Numbered from the stretch's first letter, positions 8,168 to 17,560 are shown. The stretch: 64,000 bases of DNA from Ruminococcaceae bacterium UBA1734 (GCA_002315765.1 DCIE01000055.1:1-64000), one strand, 5' to 3'. The notes: generated by a model from the sequence alone, not told the origin. Numbers and translations: made by a program.

Positions 8168-9070
8168 GTGTTTACGGTTTCGGTTGCTATGGCTTCGTAT
8201 AACGGAGAAAAGTATATAAGAGAACAGTTAGACTCTATTAAAAACCAAACCATAACTCCTGACGAGGTTATTATTGTGGATGATTTTTCCACCGATAACA
8301 CCCCGAAAATCATTAAAGAATATATAGAAACAAACAATCTTCCGTGGAAATTCTTTGAGAACAGGGAAAATCTCGGATATATTAAGAACTATTTTTTTGT
8401 TCTCTCTATGGTAAAGGGAGATGTCTGCTTCCTTTGCGACCAGGACGATGTTTGGGAAAAAGATAAAATAAGCAAAGGCATTTCGCTGTTTGAGGACAAA
8501 AAAGTTTTCGGCGTTGCAATGGGATTTTCCTTAATTGACGAAAAGGGACAAGCTGTAAACAGCGAAATTTTTCCCGAAAAGATATTTGGATTTTTCGGCA
8601 AAGGCGAAATCAAAAAAAGCCTTACAAAAATAGAACTACCGGAAATAATGCACCGAAATATTGCACCCGGTTGCAGTTGTGGGTATAGAAAAGAAGTTAT
8701 TGATATTCTTTTGAAAAAGGGCAATAAAAATCTTCCCCACGATTATCAATTATCTTGTATTTCGGCATCTATGGACGGACTTTTTTTCTTGAACGAACCC
8801 CTGACAAAATACAGAATACATCGGTCTAATACCTTGGGAATTAAAGAATTAAATCAGGACAGATTGCAAATTGCCGAGGAAAAATTATCCCTTTCGGAGG
8901 TTTTTTGTGATTATAATGTCAAGGTAAATTCGCTTTGCAAGAAACGATACACCGCAATTAAGCAAAAAAGTCTTTTGAAAACACTGAGTTTATTGTTTAA
9001 TAAGGAATACTGTAAATATTATACTTTAAAAGAAAGGATGGGTGATATTGTTTATGCCATACGAAAATAA
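8168..9070 (+). CDS. Family 2 glycosyltransferase
   Basis: A 300-residue GT-A glycosyltransferase. The opening VSVAMASYNGEKYIREQL, the DDFSTDNT nucleotide-sugar site and the DQDDVW metal-binding motif are all present. It probably adds a sugar during surface polysaccharide assembly; donor and acceptor are unknown. The start is placed at GTG 8168 because AAGGAG lies 9 bases upstream and the protein then begins exactly where the family does. The upstream in-frame ATG at 8132 falls inside the promoter. The next glycosyltransferase gene overlaps its end. Confidence 0.85.
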   Translation: MFTVSVAMASYNGEKYIREQLDSIKNQTITPDEVIIVDDFSTDNTPKIIKEYIETNNLPWKFFENRENLGYIKNYFFVLSMVKGDVCFLCDQDDVWEKDKISKGISLFEDKKVFGVAMGFSLIDEKGQAVNSEIFPEKIFGFFGKGEIKKSLTKIELPEIMHRNIAPGCSCGYRKEVIDILLKKGNKNLPHDYQLSCISASMDGLFFLNEPLTKYRIHRSNTLGIKELNQDRLQIAEEKLSLSEVFCDYNVKVNSLCKKRYTAIKQKSLLKTLSLLFNKEYCKYYTLKERMGDIVYAIRK

Positions 9071-9971
9071 AATGAGAGTAGCTGCCGGTATAACCCTATT
9101 TGAACCCGACCTTGATAGACTAAAGGAAAATATTACGGCAATTTTGCCTCAGGTTGACAGGCTTTATATTATTGATAATGCCTCAACCAACACCGAAAAC
9201 ATAAAGGCATTGTACTTTGATAATGTTAAGGTTGTAATAAAGGAAAACGACCGCAACCTCGGAATAGCTGCGGCGCTTAACCAAATGTGCAATATGGCAA
9301 TAAAAGACGAATTTCAATGGATTGTTACCCTTGACCAAGACTCCTTGGCTGAAGGAAACTTGGTTGAAAAGTACCTTAAATATACCGAAATGGAAGATGT
9401 TGCGCTGATTACTCCGAGATTTAACGACGACAACGAGCCGGATATAATTCTGTCGGAAAGTACCGAGGAGTACACCTTTGTCAATCGTTGTAATGCTTCG
9501 GCTTCCTTTGTTCGCTTGAGTGCGTTTAAGGAAGTGGGCGGATTTGACGAAAAAATGTTTATCGACTGTGTTGACTTTGATTACTGTACTACGCTTTTGG
9601 AACACGGATACAGAATTTTAAGGGTAAACGGCGCCGAAATTCGGCATAGAATAGGCTGTGCTACCGAAATAAGGTTTTTTATTCCTTTTGGAAAATTTTT
9701 CGGGATTAAAAAATTGCAAAAACCGTTTTATACCTATAATCACTCTCCTCTTAGGACTTATTACTATGCCAGGAATATTCGCTATTATGCCTATAAACAC
9801 CGTGGTTTTATTGATGAAAAAACCGAAAAAAGGGTTTATTTTCAATGGGTTGTCCTAAAAGTCGGGTTTGAAAAGGAAAAACTTAAAAAACTTTCCGCCA
9901 TAAGAAAAGCGAAAAAAGATGCAAAAATAATGATAAGGGAAGCAGAAACCTCAAATAACCGTAAAGATTAA
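9054..9971 (+). CDS. Family 2 glycosyltransferase, rhamnosyltransferase-like
   Basis: About 305 residues. GITLFEPDLDRL, DNASTNT, NDRNLGIAAALNQ and TLDQDSLAEGNLV match the RfbF-type rhamnosyltransferase branch of GT2. CDFDYC-like acceptor residues (IDCVDFDYCTTLLE) and RIGCATEIR follow. It overlaps the previous glycosyltransferase, so the two are cotranslated and likely build one glycan. ATG 9054 with GGGTGAT upstream is preferred. GTG 9042 is also possible. Confidence 0.83.
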   Translation: MPYENKMRVAAGITLFEPDLDRLKENITAILPQVDRLYIIDNASTNTENIKALYFDNVKVVIKENDRNLGIAAALNQMCNMAIKDEFQWIVTLDQDSLAEGNLVEKYLKYTEMEDVALITPRFNDDNEPDIILSESTEEYTFVNRCNASASFVRLSAFKEVGGFDEKMFIDCVDFDYCTTLLEHGYRILRVNGAEIRHRIGCATEIRFFIPFGKFFGIKKLQKPFYTYNHSPLRTYYYARNIRYYAYKHRGFIDEKTEKRVYFQWVVLKVGFEKEKLKKLSAIRKAKKDAKIMIREAETSNNRKD

Positions 9972-10011
9972 TAAAGCAGGTTGCGAACAGGTTTGTTTTT
10001 CTTGACAAAAT

Positions 10012-10040
10012 AAAAAATGTGTGTTACATTACTTTTATAT
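10012..10040 (+). promoter_or_regulatory. Promoter of the T-box transporter operon
   Basis: TTGACA at 10012-10017 and a -10-like TTATAT at 10035-10040, 17 bases apart, lie directly ahead of the T-box leader. Confidence 0.6.
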
Positions 10041-10049
10041 AATAAATGC

Positions 10050-10330
10050 GTTTGATGAATTTTAAGTAAGCGATGCTTTTTCCTCTTAGAGAGTCGGCGG
10101 TTGGTGAAAGCCGATGAGGATTGCGTTTTGCCGAAATACGCTTTCGTAGCAGCAGACTGAAAATTTTAAAAAGTAGGTCTTGTCGGGTGCGCCCGTTAAA
10201 GCGCCGGGGTTATTTTTGTAACCTTTAAAGGTCCTTTTGTGTGAGCAAGGGATAAATTGAGGTGGTACCACGGATTTTCCGTCCTCTGTGCAATTTGTTT
10301 GTGCAGGGGGCTTTTGTTTTTTGCACTGAA
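10050..10330 (+). ncRNA. T-box leader, predicted tyrosine specifier (UAC)
   Basis: This leader has the T-box landmarks: AGAGAG with the GGTTGGTGAAAGCC stem-I motif (10088-10113), the conserved GGTGGTACCACGG (10261-10273), and a terminator whose CCTCTGTGCAA/TTGTGCAGGGG stem is followed by a T-rich run ending near 10320. The specifier was placed by aligning the three T-boxes of this window. All show GAA-N-codon-N-CTTT. Here GAA is at 10133-10135 and the codon is TAC at 10137-10139. The same rule gives AAC before asnS and UUC before pheS. Uncharged tRNA-Tyr should therefore switch on the two transporter genes downstream. Confidence 0.88.
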
Positions 10331-10346
10331 ATGAAAGGTGATTAAT

Positions 10347-11930
10347 GTGGATTTATTTATTAAAATTGCTATGCTGATAGTCTTCTTCGGAAGTATGATT
10401 GGCGTGGGAGTATATTGTCGAAAACACGCTACCGATGTAAACGGTTTTGTGTTGGGCGGAAGAAGTGTCGGCCCTTGGCTCACGGCTTTTGCCTACGGCA
10501 CTTCTTATTTTTCGGCGGTTGTTTTTGTAGGCTATGCGGGACAGTTTGGCTGGAAATACGGAATTGCCGCTACCTGGATTGGTATTGCCAATGCCCTTTT
10601 GGGTTCGCTTTTAGCCTGGGTTGTGTTAGGCAGACGAACAAGGGTTATGACAAGGCATCTTGATTCGGCTACAATGCCCCAGTTTTTCGGCCAACGATTT
10701 TGCAGCAAATCTTTGAAAATTTATTCTTCTATTATAATTTTTATTTTCCTTATTCCTTACACAGCATCCCTTTATAACGGACTAAGCCGACTTTTCGGTA
10801 TGGCTTTTGATATTCCCTATTGGGTATGTGTTGCGGCGATGGCTGTTCTTACCGGAATTTATGTTATTGCCGGTGGATATATGGCGACTGCCGTAAATGA
10901 TTTCATTCAGGGAATTATTATGCTTGTGGGAATTGTTGCGGTTGTGGCAGCCGTTCTTAACAGCAAGGGAGGATTTATAGCTTCTCTTGACGGACTTGCG
11001 AGAATACCGCAGGTTGATGCTACCACAGGTACCGAGGTGGCAAACGGCACCCCGGGAGTTTTTGCTTCCTTCTTCGGTCCTGACCCCATTAACCTTTTAG
11101 GCGTTATGATTTTAACATCTTTAGGCACTTGGGGACTTCCCCAAATGGTACAAAAGTTTTATGCTATTAAAAGCGAAAAATCCATTTCAAAAGGAACGGT
11201 TATTTCTACGGTTTTTGCCACCGTTGTTGCCGGAGGCTCCTACTTTTTAGGCGGATTCGGCAGACTGTTTTCCGATGAAATCGACATAGCAAAAAACGGT
11301 TACGATTCAATTATCCCCACAATGCTTTCAAAACTACCCTCTTTCCTTATAGCGGTGGTTATAATTCTTGTTTTGTCCGCATCAATGTCAACCCTTTCAA
11401 GCCTTGTTTTAACATCAAGCTCAACCCTCACCCTCGATTTTATCAAGGGAACGGTAAAAAAAGAAATGAAAGAAAAAAGTCAACTGTTTATTATGCGTGT
11501 ATTAATTGTGGTTTTCATTTTGATTTCCGCCCTTATCGCCATTATTCAGTATAACTCAAACATTTCATTTATTGCTCAACTTATGGGTGTTTCTTGGGGT
11601 GCGTTGGCAGGAGCCTTCTTGGCGCCCTTCCTCTATGGACTGTATTGGAAAAAGGCTACAAAACTTGCCTGTTTTATAAACTTTACATTTTCATCGGTTG
11701 TTATGATTTTAAATACCGTTTTAAGAGACTGTTTCCCGAAAATTTTGCAATCTCCCATTAATGCAGGAGCCTTTTGTATGCTGGTGGGAATGATTTTGGT
11801 ACCTTTAATAAGCCTTGTTTCAAAGGCTCCCGATAAAGAAACCACCGATAAAATTTTCTCCTGCTATGAAAGAACGGTTGTGGTATCGGTTAAGGACTCA
11901 ATAGGTCAGGAGATTTCCAAAGAAAATTAA
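10347..11930 (+). CDS. Sodium:solute symporter (SSS family)
   Basis: A 527-residue integral membrane transporter with about 13 hydrophobic segments and SSS signatures: GGRSVGPWLTAFAYGTSYFSAV near residues 30-55, and LSASMSTLSSLVLTSSSTLTLDF in the sodium-site helix. SSS proteins take up amino acids, sugars or vitamins with Na+. Because a Tyr-type T-box precedes it, tyrosine or an aromatic precursor is a plausible substrate; family membership alone does not show that. GTG 10347 is chosen for the GGTGA site 6 bases upstream. GTG 10338 is an alternative that would overlap that site. Confidence 0.85.
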   Translation: MDLFIKIAMLIVFFGSMIGVGVYCRKHATDVNGFVLGGRSVGPWLTAFAYGTSYFSAVVFVGYAGQFGWKYGIAATWIGIANALLGSLLAWVVLGRRTRVMTRHLDSATMPQFFGQRFCSKSLKIYSSIIIFIFLIPYTASLYNGLSRLFGMAFDIPYWVCVAAMAVLTGIYVIAGGYMATAVNDFIQGIIMLVGIVAVVAAVLNSKGGFIASLDGLARIPQVDATTGTEVANGTPGVFASFFGPDPINLLGVMILTSLGTWGLPQMVQKFYAIKSEKSISKGTVISTVFATVVAGGSYFLGGFGRLFSDEIDIAKNGYDSIIPTMLSKLPSFLIAVVIILVLSASMSTLSSLVLTSSSTLTLDFIKGTVKKEMKEKSQLFIMRVLIVVFILISALIAIIQYNSNISFIAQLMGVSWGALAGAFLAPFLYGLYWKKATKLACFINFTFSSVVMILNTVLRDCFPKILQSPINAGAFCMLVGMILVPLISLVSKAPDKETTDKIFSCYERTVVVSVKDSIGQEISKEN

Positions 11931-11948
11931 TTTTACATAGGTGAGAAA

Positions 11949-13253
11949 ATGAACAAGCTTAACACAAAACAAACCGTTTTAATCGGTTTTGCCTTTATGT
12001 CAATACTTTGCTTTTGGCAGTTTTACGACCAGGTTATACCCTTTATTCTTGAAAACACATTCGGACTTAAAACCCTTTTGGCCAACGCAATTATGGCAAT
12101 AGACAATGTTTTGGCTATCTTTATGCTTCCCCTTTTCGGCGCAATTTCCGACAGGACAAAATCCCCTTTAGGCAAAAGGACTCCATATATTCTTTTCGGT
12201 ACGATTGGTGCCGTAATTCTTATGATTGTTATGGCATACTTCCAAAAAATTGCCGTTTTTTCGGGATTTATCACGAGCCTTATCCTGCTTCTTGTGGTTA
12301 TGGCAATTTACCGTACCCCTGCCGTTGCTTATATGCCTGATGTTACACCAAAGCCTTTAAGAAGCAAGGCTAATGCCATTATTAACCTTGTTGGTTATTT
12401 AGGCGGAATTTTTGCAACGGTTGTTATGATGTTTATGCTTAAATCCACCAAAACCGCTTCGGGAGAAACGGTCTATGCCTCGGGACAGTCGTTCTTTCCC
12501 GTTTTCCTTATTATTGCAGGATTTATGCTTGTTAGTGTGCTTGTTATGGTATTTACGGTTAAGGAAAATAAGGCTGTGGCACAAAGCGGCGTGGAAACAG
12601 AGGAAGAAACAACAAACCAAACGGGCAGTAAAAAACTGTCGAAAAGCGAATTTCAAAGTCTTGTTCTTATTTTGCTTTCGGTATTTTTTTGGTATTCGGC
12701 ATATAACGGCGTAACCACCATGTTTTCAAGATACTGTCAAAATGTTTGGAATACCGACCTCGGCACCTCCTCGGGCTATCTTTTGGTGGCAACTGTGGTG
12801 GCTATTGCGGCATTTATTCCCTTAGGCTTTCTTTCCAATCGCTTTGGTAGGAAGAAAGCGGTTTTGTTCGGAGTTGTTCTTATGGCGGTTTGTTATTTAG
12901 CCGCATTCTTCATTAAATCGGAAACGCCGGTTATGTATGCTGTTTTCGGCATTATCGGTATCGGCTGGGCATCAATAAATGTTAATTCTTTCCCTATGGT
13001 TGTGGAGTTAAGCAGCGGCAGCGATGTGGGAAAATACACGGGATATTATTACACCTTTTCAATGGCGGCACAAATTGTAACTCCCCTGCTTTCGGGATTT
13101 ATTGTTGATAATTTGCCCTTGGGTTATAAGGCGCTTTTCCCTTATGCGTTTGCCTTTATGGCTTTGGCTTTCATATCTATGTGCTTTGTAAAACACGGCG
13201 ACTCAAAGCCGCAGGTTAAACAGGTTGTTATGGATGCCGTTTCGGCAGACTGA
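11949..13253 (+). CDS. MFS transporter, SLC45/GPH-like
   Basis: A 434-residue, 12-segment major facilitator protein. GAISDRTKSPLGKRTPYILFG is the loop 2-3 signature seen in SLC45/GPH-type symporters, and GFLSNRFGRKKAVLFG is its repeat in the second half. A charged central loop (around residues 205-235) separates the halves. It starts 18 bases after the SSS gene with GTGAG ahead of the ATG, so it shares the T-box-controlled transcript. Relatives often carry sugars, so the link to an amino-acid T-box is unexplained and the substrate unknown. Confidence 0.8.
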   Translation: MNKLNTKQTVLIGFAFMSILCFWQFYDQVIPFILENTFGLKTLLANAIMAIDNVLAIFMLPLFGAISDRTKSPLGKRTPYILFGTIGAVILMIVMAYFQKIAVFSGFITSLILLLVVMAIYRTPAVAYMPDVTPKPLRSKANAIINLVGYLGGIFATVVMMFMLKSTKTASGETVYASGQSFFPVFLIIAGFMLVSVLVMVFTVKENKAVAQSGVETEEETTNQTGSKKLSKSEFQSLVLILLSVFFWYSAYNGVTTMFSRYCQNVWNTDLGTSSGYLLVATVVAIAAFIPLGFLSNRFGRKKAVLFGVVLMAVCYLAAFFIKSETPVMYAVFGIIGIGWASINVNSFPMVVELSSGSDVGKYTGYYYTFSMAAQIVTPLLSGFIVDNLPLGYKALFPYAFAFMALAFISMCFVKHGDSKPQVKQVVMDAVSAD

Positions 13254-13283
13254 TTATTACTGCCCTTAATCTTTCGCCTAAAA

Positions 13284-13338
13284 AATACACTCTGCAACTT
13301 TCCGATAATCTCGGCAAACATTGTAGAGTGTATTGTTT
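13284..13338. terminator. Convergent terminator
   Basis: AATACACTCTGCAA (13284-13297) pairs with TTGTAGAGTGTATT (13321-13334), followed by GTTTT. It separates the plus-strand transporter operon from the minus-strand XRE gene. Confidence 0.7.
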
Positions 13339-13355
13339 TATACTTTTACTATTAA

Positions 13356-13943
13356 CTAATTATCTTTGTTTTTCTTAATCAAAAATCCAAACACCGTAAG
13401 AACCTGAACAACTCCCGCCACGGTGAAAAGAAGGGATATTTTCGGTACCGGTATGGAAAGCACCAAACATAAGGGAATTGACCAAATAAGCAGTGATACG
13501 GATAAAAATCTAAATAGCTTTCCCCACCAAACCGAGGAAAAGACAATTAATACAATCGCCATGGCGGTAATGGAATAAATAAAGAAAAGCCACTCTTTGA
13601 ATATGCCGGGAATTACTACCGTAAAAAATACAAACAGCATAAGTCCCACAAGCCAAGTACCACCTGCCGCAATAATGGTTGTCATAATCTTATTATGATT
13701 TGTTGCGGGGCGCTTGGCAGGTTTTTCGTTCAAAAGGTCATCAATCGTAACATTAAAAATCTCGGCAATTGCCGACATCATAATAACATCCGGCAATCCG
13801 TCTCCTCTTTCCCATTTAGAAATGGATTTATCGGTGTAATTTAGCTTTTCGGCCAGTTGCAACTGGGTAAGCCCGGCGGCTTTTCTGTATTTAGCTAAGT
13901 TTTTTCCGAAATTTTCTCTGAGTATTGTTTCTTTATCTGCCAC
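13356..13943 (-). CDS. Membrane-tethered XRE-family regulator
   Basis: A 195-residue protein. Residues of about 12-66 form a Cro/CI HTH (YRKAAGLTQLQLAEKLNYTDKSISKWERGDGLPD). Residues 88-190 hold about four hydrophobic segments. This HTH plus membrane-helices layout is common in Clostridia, often near transporters or stress genes; targets are unknown. It lies 15 bases after the SLOG gene and is probably cotranscribed with it. Confidence 0.85.
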   Translation of the reverse strand: MADKETILRENFGKNLAKYRKAAGLTQLQLAEKLNYTDKSISKWERGDGLPDVIMMSAIAEIFNVTIDDLLNEKPAKRPATNHNKIMTTIIAAGGTWLVGLMLFVFFTVVIPGIFKEWLFFIYSITAMAIVLIVFSSVWWGKLFRFLSVSLLIWSIPLCLVLSIPVPKISLLFTVAGVVQVLTVFGFLIKKNKDN

Positions 13944-13958
13944 TATTGGCTCACTTCC

Positions 13959-14456
13959 TTACCTTGCAATATTAATAATTTTTCTACCTAAACCTTCGGC
14001 ATATTTTATGGTGTTATATGTTCCGCCTCTAAGCCCTGTGTGATAAGTAAGCACAAAATCGCAAGAGTCTACCATAAATTTATTGCGCTTTGTAAAACAG
14101 CCCTTGTAATACTTGTCCGAAAGCAAAATAACCTTGTCGGCTTGTTCTAAAACCCGATTGTACCGTTCTTTCCAACAGGGCGAAAAACCCGATGGCTGTT
14201 CAATAAAAGGAACGGCCGCAACAAGACTTATATTCACATCGTTGCGGATTTTCCCCACAGTCAATACAGTTTCGGCGGCAATAATATCAAAGCCCATTGC
14301 CATTCCGGTGTAAAAAACCGTAACGCCCTCGTTTACAAGTTCAACAACGGCATCGAACAGTGCGTTATCAAAGGTCGTTAATTCTTTTCCGGACTTTTCA
14401 AGGTTAAAAGGGAATTTGGCAGGTCTATAACCGGTAAAACAACAGGAATATTCCAT
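13959..14456 (-). CDS. SLOG-family protein (YpsA/DUF1273-like)
   Basis: A 165-residue Rossmann-like protein. CCFTGYRPAKFPF at the N-terminus, a central YTGMAMGFDIIAAE and LRGGTYNTIKYAEG near the C-terminus are the SLOG nucleotide/ligand-binding features seen in YpsA. YpsA of Bacillus and Staphylococcus has been linked to cell division. No division gene lies next to this copy. It is probably in one unit with the XRE membrane protein. Confidence 0.8.
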   Translation of the reverse strand: MEYSCCFTGYRPAKFPFNLEKSGKELTTFDNALFDAVVELVNEGVTVFYTGMAMGFDIIAAETVLTVGKIRNDVNISLVAAVPFIEQPSGFSPCWKERYNRVLEQADKVILLSDKYYKGCFTKRNKFMVDSCDFVLTYHTGLRGGTYNTIKYAEGLGRKIINIAR

Positions 14457-14535
14457 TTTCTCAAATCCCTTCGGCTTAATATACTGATTTTATCACAAAT
14501 TTACCCCTTTCGCAACATAAATATTATGACAATAC

Positions 14536-14564
14536 TTGACATTGTAATCAGGTAGCTTTATTAT
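14536..14564 (+). promoter_or_regulatory. Promoter of Lrp/AsnC regulator
   Basis: TTGACA at 14536-14541 and TATTAT at 14559-14564 are 17 bases apart, upstream of the Lrp-type gene. Confidence 0.65.
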
Positions 14565-14595
14565 ATTAATATATCAAAGCGATGAGGTGGCCCTT

Positions 14596-15051
14596 ATGGA
14601 TGCAATTGACTTAAAAATAATAACCGAACTTCAAAAAAATGCCCGAACTCCCCTGAAAAATCTTGCTGCATCGGTTTTCCTTTCTTCACCGGCAACGGCG
14701 GCAAGAATAGAAAGACTTGAAAAAGAGGGGATTATTACGGGATATACCGCAAAAATAAGCCTTAAAAATGTAGGACTTCCCATTATGGCATTTATTAAGC
14801 TGGAGCTTGACCCGAAACAAAAACCCACATTTTATCCCTTTGTAACATCCCATCCCAATATTTTAGAGTGTAACTGTGTAACAGGTAAGTATTCCCAGCT
14901 GTTAAAGGTGGCGTTTGAGTCAACCGAGGCATTAGATACATTTATAGGAGAACTTAATTCCTTCGGTCATACCGAAACGCAAATTTCTTTCTCCTCTCCA
15001 AAGCCCCATACCGAAGTGGGTATAGAAGAAATTGAGAACCGAAAAATATAA
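14596..15051 (+). CDS. Lrp/AsnC-family transcriptional regulator
   Basis: A 151-residue regulator. The N-terminal winged HTH (MDAIDLKIITELQKNARTPLKNLA, then SSPATAARIERLEKEGIITGY) is followed by an AsnC_trans_reg/RAM ligand domain (GLPIMAFIKLEL...NILECNCVTGKYSQLLKVAFES). Such proteins are octamer-forming, amino-acid-responsive regulators. ATG 14596 with GAGGTGG upstream matches the usual family start. GTG 14587 lies inside the ribosome site. It is alone between terminators and has no obvious local target. Confidence 0.9.
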   Translation: MDAIDLKIITELQKNARTPLKNLAASVFLSSPATAARIERLEKEGIITGYTAKISLKNVGLPIMAFIKLELDPKQKPTFYPFVTSHPNILECNCVTGKYSQLLKVAFESTEALDTFIGELNSFGHTETQISFSSPKPHTEVGIEEIENRKI

Positions 15052-15055
15052 AACT

Positions 15056-15092
15056 AAGTAGGCAGGTCTAAATAAAAACTGCCTACTTTTTT
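15056..15092. terminator. Convergent terminator
   Basis: AAGTAGGCAG (15056-15065) pairs with CTGCCTACTT (15079-15088), followed by TTTT. It serves the Lrp gene and possibly the opposing SulP gene. Confidence 0.8.
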
Positions 15093-15101
15093 GTTTGTTA
15101 T

Positions 15102-16745
15102 TTATATTAATGTTTTGGCATACTCTATGGACTCGGTGATATTATTTCTAAAGGCATCTGCGCCTAATTTTTCATAAAGTCCGTCTTTTTTCAGCGCATT
15201 CATAGGTTGCTCGTTTACATGGGATAAAATGATTTTGATTTTCTTTTCCAAAGCTTTGGAAACAATTCCGTTTAAAATCTTAAGGGCACTTGCATCAATA
15301 GACGGAACGCTTCGCATTCGGATAATTATTACCTTTGTATAGGATTTGCTGTCAATAAGTGAAAGCTTGTCCGCAACGGCAAAAAACAAAGGTCCGGTAA
15401 TTTCAAACACCCTGATTTCTTTAGGCAGTGTACAAATTGATTGTTTTTCCTCCGGGTCTAAATCGTCCTGTCCGATATACCGCCAGGAATTAACATTTGT
15501 TACAGAGGAAATTCTATTCATAAGAAGTATTGCCGAGAGTACAACTCCAACCTCAATGGCAATTACAAGGTCGAAAATAACGGTTAGCAAAAATGTTAAT
15601 ACGAGAACAATCGTGTCGCTTTTCGGTGCGGATTTGATTAATCTTGCAAAGGCTTTCCAATCGCACATATTCACGGCAACGACGATTAAAACAGCGGCAA
15701 GGGTTGTCATTGGAATTAAACTTGCAAGAGGCATAATAAGAAGCAAAATAATTAACAGCGTGATACTGTGTACCATTCCCGAGATAGGCGAACGGCCGCC
15801 GTTTTTCACATTTGCGGCAGTTCTTGCAATGGCCCCCGTGGCGGGAATACCGCCGAAAAGTCCCGACATTATATTACCTATACCCTGTCCCACAAGCTCG
15901 GCATTGGAGTTGTGCCTGTCGGAAATCATACCGTCTGAAACAACGCAGGAAAGCAGGGATTCTATACCTGCAAGAAGTGCAATGGTAAAAGCAGGGGAAA
16001 CAAGGGATTTAATCATATCAAAATCAAAATCCGGCAAAGAAAAAGTCGGAAATTTTGAGGAAAGAGAACCGAAAACACTGCCGATGGTTGCTACCGGGAT
16101 GTTCAAAAATTTAACCAGAAAGGTGGTTGCTATAATGGCAACAAGAGACGAGGGGATTTTATTAAACACCTTAGGCAGTAAGACTAAAATGGCAAGAGCC
16201 GTTACACCGACAAGAACGGTATAAAGGTTTGCGGTTTTTATGTTTTTGGAATAAGCCACGATTTTCGGTATAAAATCCGCAGGCACAGAATCCATTTTAA
16301 GACCTAAAAAATCCTTTAACTGACCTGCAAGAAGGGTAACACCGATACCGCAGGTAAATCCGGTGGTGATGGTGTAGGGTATGTATTTAATAAGGGTTCC
16401 GAATCGCAAAATACCCATAAGAACCAAAATTATTCCCGCCATAATAGTTGCAACCACAAGTCCGTTTGTGCCGAATTTTTGGACTATTCCGTAAATAATT
16501 ACAACAAAAGCCGCAGTAGGTCCGCCGATTTGCACCCTGCTTCCGCCGAGAAGGGAAATAAAGAAACCGGCAAATATAGCGGTATATAAACCGCATTCCG
16601 GTTTAACACCTGAGGCTATGGCAAGGGCAATGGAAAGGGGCAAAGCAATTATTGCCACAATAACACCGGAAATTATATCCTTTGTAAGTTTTGAGGCGTT
16701 ATAATCCTTTAAAGCTTCAAAAATTTTCGGCTTAATATAATTCAT
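15102..16745 (-). CDS. SulP-family anion transporter with STAS domain
   Basis: A 547-residue SLC26/SulP protein. About 12 transmembrane segments include GVIVAIIALPLSIALAIASGVKPECGLYTAI and GGSRVQIGGPTAAFVVI. A cytoplasmic STAS domain occupies roughly residues 430-545 (VFEITGPLFFAVADKL...SVPSIDASALKIL). Family members move sulfate, bicarbonate or other anions; no sulfate assimilation gene is nearby, so the anion is open. ATG 16745 is preferred because GGGGAG lies 7 bases upstream. ATG 16760 overlaps that site. Confidence 0.88.
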   Translation of the reverse strand: MNYIKPKIFEALKDYNASKLTKDIISGVIVAIIALPLSIALAIASGVKPECGLYTAIFAGFFISLLGGSRVQIGGPTAAFVVIIYGIVQKFGTNGLVVATIMAGIILVLMGILRFGTLIKYIPYTITTGFTCGIGVTLLAGQLKDFLGLKMDSVPADFIPKIVAYSKNIKTANLYTVLVGVTALAILVLLPKVFNKIPSSLVAIIATTFLVKFLNIPVATIGSVFGSLSSKFPTFSLPDFDFDMIKSLVSPAFTIALLAGIESLLSCVVSDGMISDRHNSNAELVGQGIGNIMSGLFGGIPATGAIARTAANVKNGGRSPISGMVHSITLLIILLLIMPLASLIPMTTLAAVLIVVAVNMCDWKAFARLIKSAPKSDTIVLVLTFLLTVIFDLVIAIEVGVVLSAILLMNRISSVTNVNSWRYIGQDDLDPEEKQSICTLPKEIRVFEITGPLFFAVADKLSLIDSKSYTKVIIIRMRSVPSIDASALKILNGIVSKALEKKIKIILSHVNEQPMNALKKDGLYEKLGADAFRNNITESIEYAKTLI

Positions 16746-17021
16746 AAGTATTCTCCCCATAAAAGTTTATTTTTTCACAAGCTTTTAAATTATACAAAAA
16801 ATCATATAAAAAATCAACAACCATAAATTATAAAAAAACAAAAATTTTTACAAAAAATTTATCAGGCATAAACAAAAACGAAACACTACTATGGTAAAAT
16901 ATGCTAAAAGATGTTATTTGTTGGGGAATTTTGTAATTTTTATATTCCTTTTTGGGAATATATGATTAAGTTCTGAAAATAATAACAATGCAAACAAATT
17001 TAATTTGGAGATGAATTTAAA

Positions 17022-17555
17022 ATGAAAGCAACAGGAATAGTAAGAAGAATTGACGATTTGGGTAGAGTGGTTATTCCGAAGGAAATTCGAAGGACTATGA
17101 GGATTCGTGAAGGGGACCCGCTTGAGATTTTCACCAATCCCGGCGGAGAGGTTATTTTTAAGAAATATTCTTCTGTTGGGGAACTTTCCGATTTTGCAAA
17201 AGAGTATGCAGATGCGTTGTCCTCGGGAACAAAACTGTCGGTAATCATTTGCGATAGAGACCGTTGTGTTTCGGCAGCAGGAATTTCCAAAAAAGAAGCA
17301 CTTGAAAAGAATGTAACGGTGGATATTGAAAAAATAGTTGAAAAAAGGTCCGGTTATGTAAACCTTGAGCAAAAGAAGCTAAAGGCTCTTGAGGGTGTGG
17401 AAAACAATGTTTGTGCAGTATCCCCCATTATTTCAGGCGGAGATATAAGCGGTGCCGTTATTCTTCTTGAAAACAGCAACTGCAAGGAAGTAAACGATTC
17501 CGACATCAGCCTTATTAATGTTGCGGCAAAGTTTTTAGCCAACCAAATGATGTAA
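17022..17555 (+). CDS. spoVT: Stage V sporulation regulator SpoVT
   Basis: A 177-residue AbrB-type regulator. Residues 1-50 are the swapped-hairpin DNA-binding domain (MKATGIVRRIDDLGRVVIPKEIRRTMRIREGDPLEIF). The rest is a GAF-like domain ending ALLINVAAKFLANQMM-like. SpoVT tunes sigma-G genes in the forespore. Length and both domains fit. The gene stands alone with GGAG ahead of the ATG. The 260 bases upstream are very AT-rich and include a TATGGTAAAAT extended -10 near 16890-16900 with no good -35. Confidence 0.93.
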   Translation: MKATGIVRRIDDLGRVVIPKEIRRTMRIREGDPLEIFTNPGGEVIFKKYSSVGELSDFAKEYADALSSGTKLSVIICDRDRCVSAAGISKKEALEKNVTVDIEKIVEKRSGYVNLEQKKLKALEGVENNVCAVSPIISGGDISGAVILLENSNCKEVNDSDISLINVAAKFLANQMM

Positions 17556-17560
17556 AATAT

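Noticed and set aside
15346..16224. Open frame of 292 codons on the plus strand
   Set aside because: It lies wholly opposite the SulP gene, encodes a Ser/Thr/Ile-rich sequence with no family features and lacks a ribosome site. The SulP frame has clear motifs.
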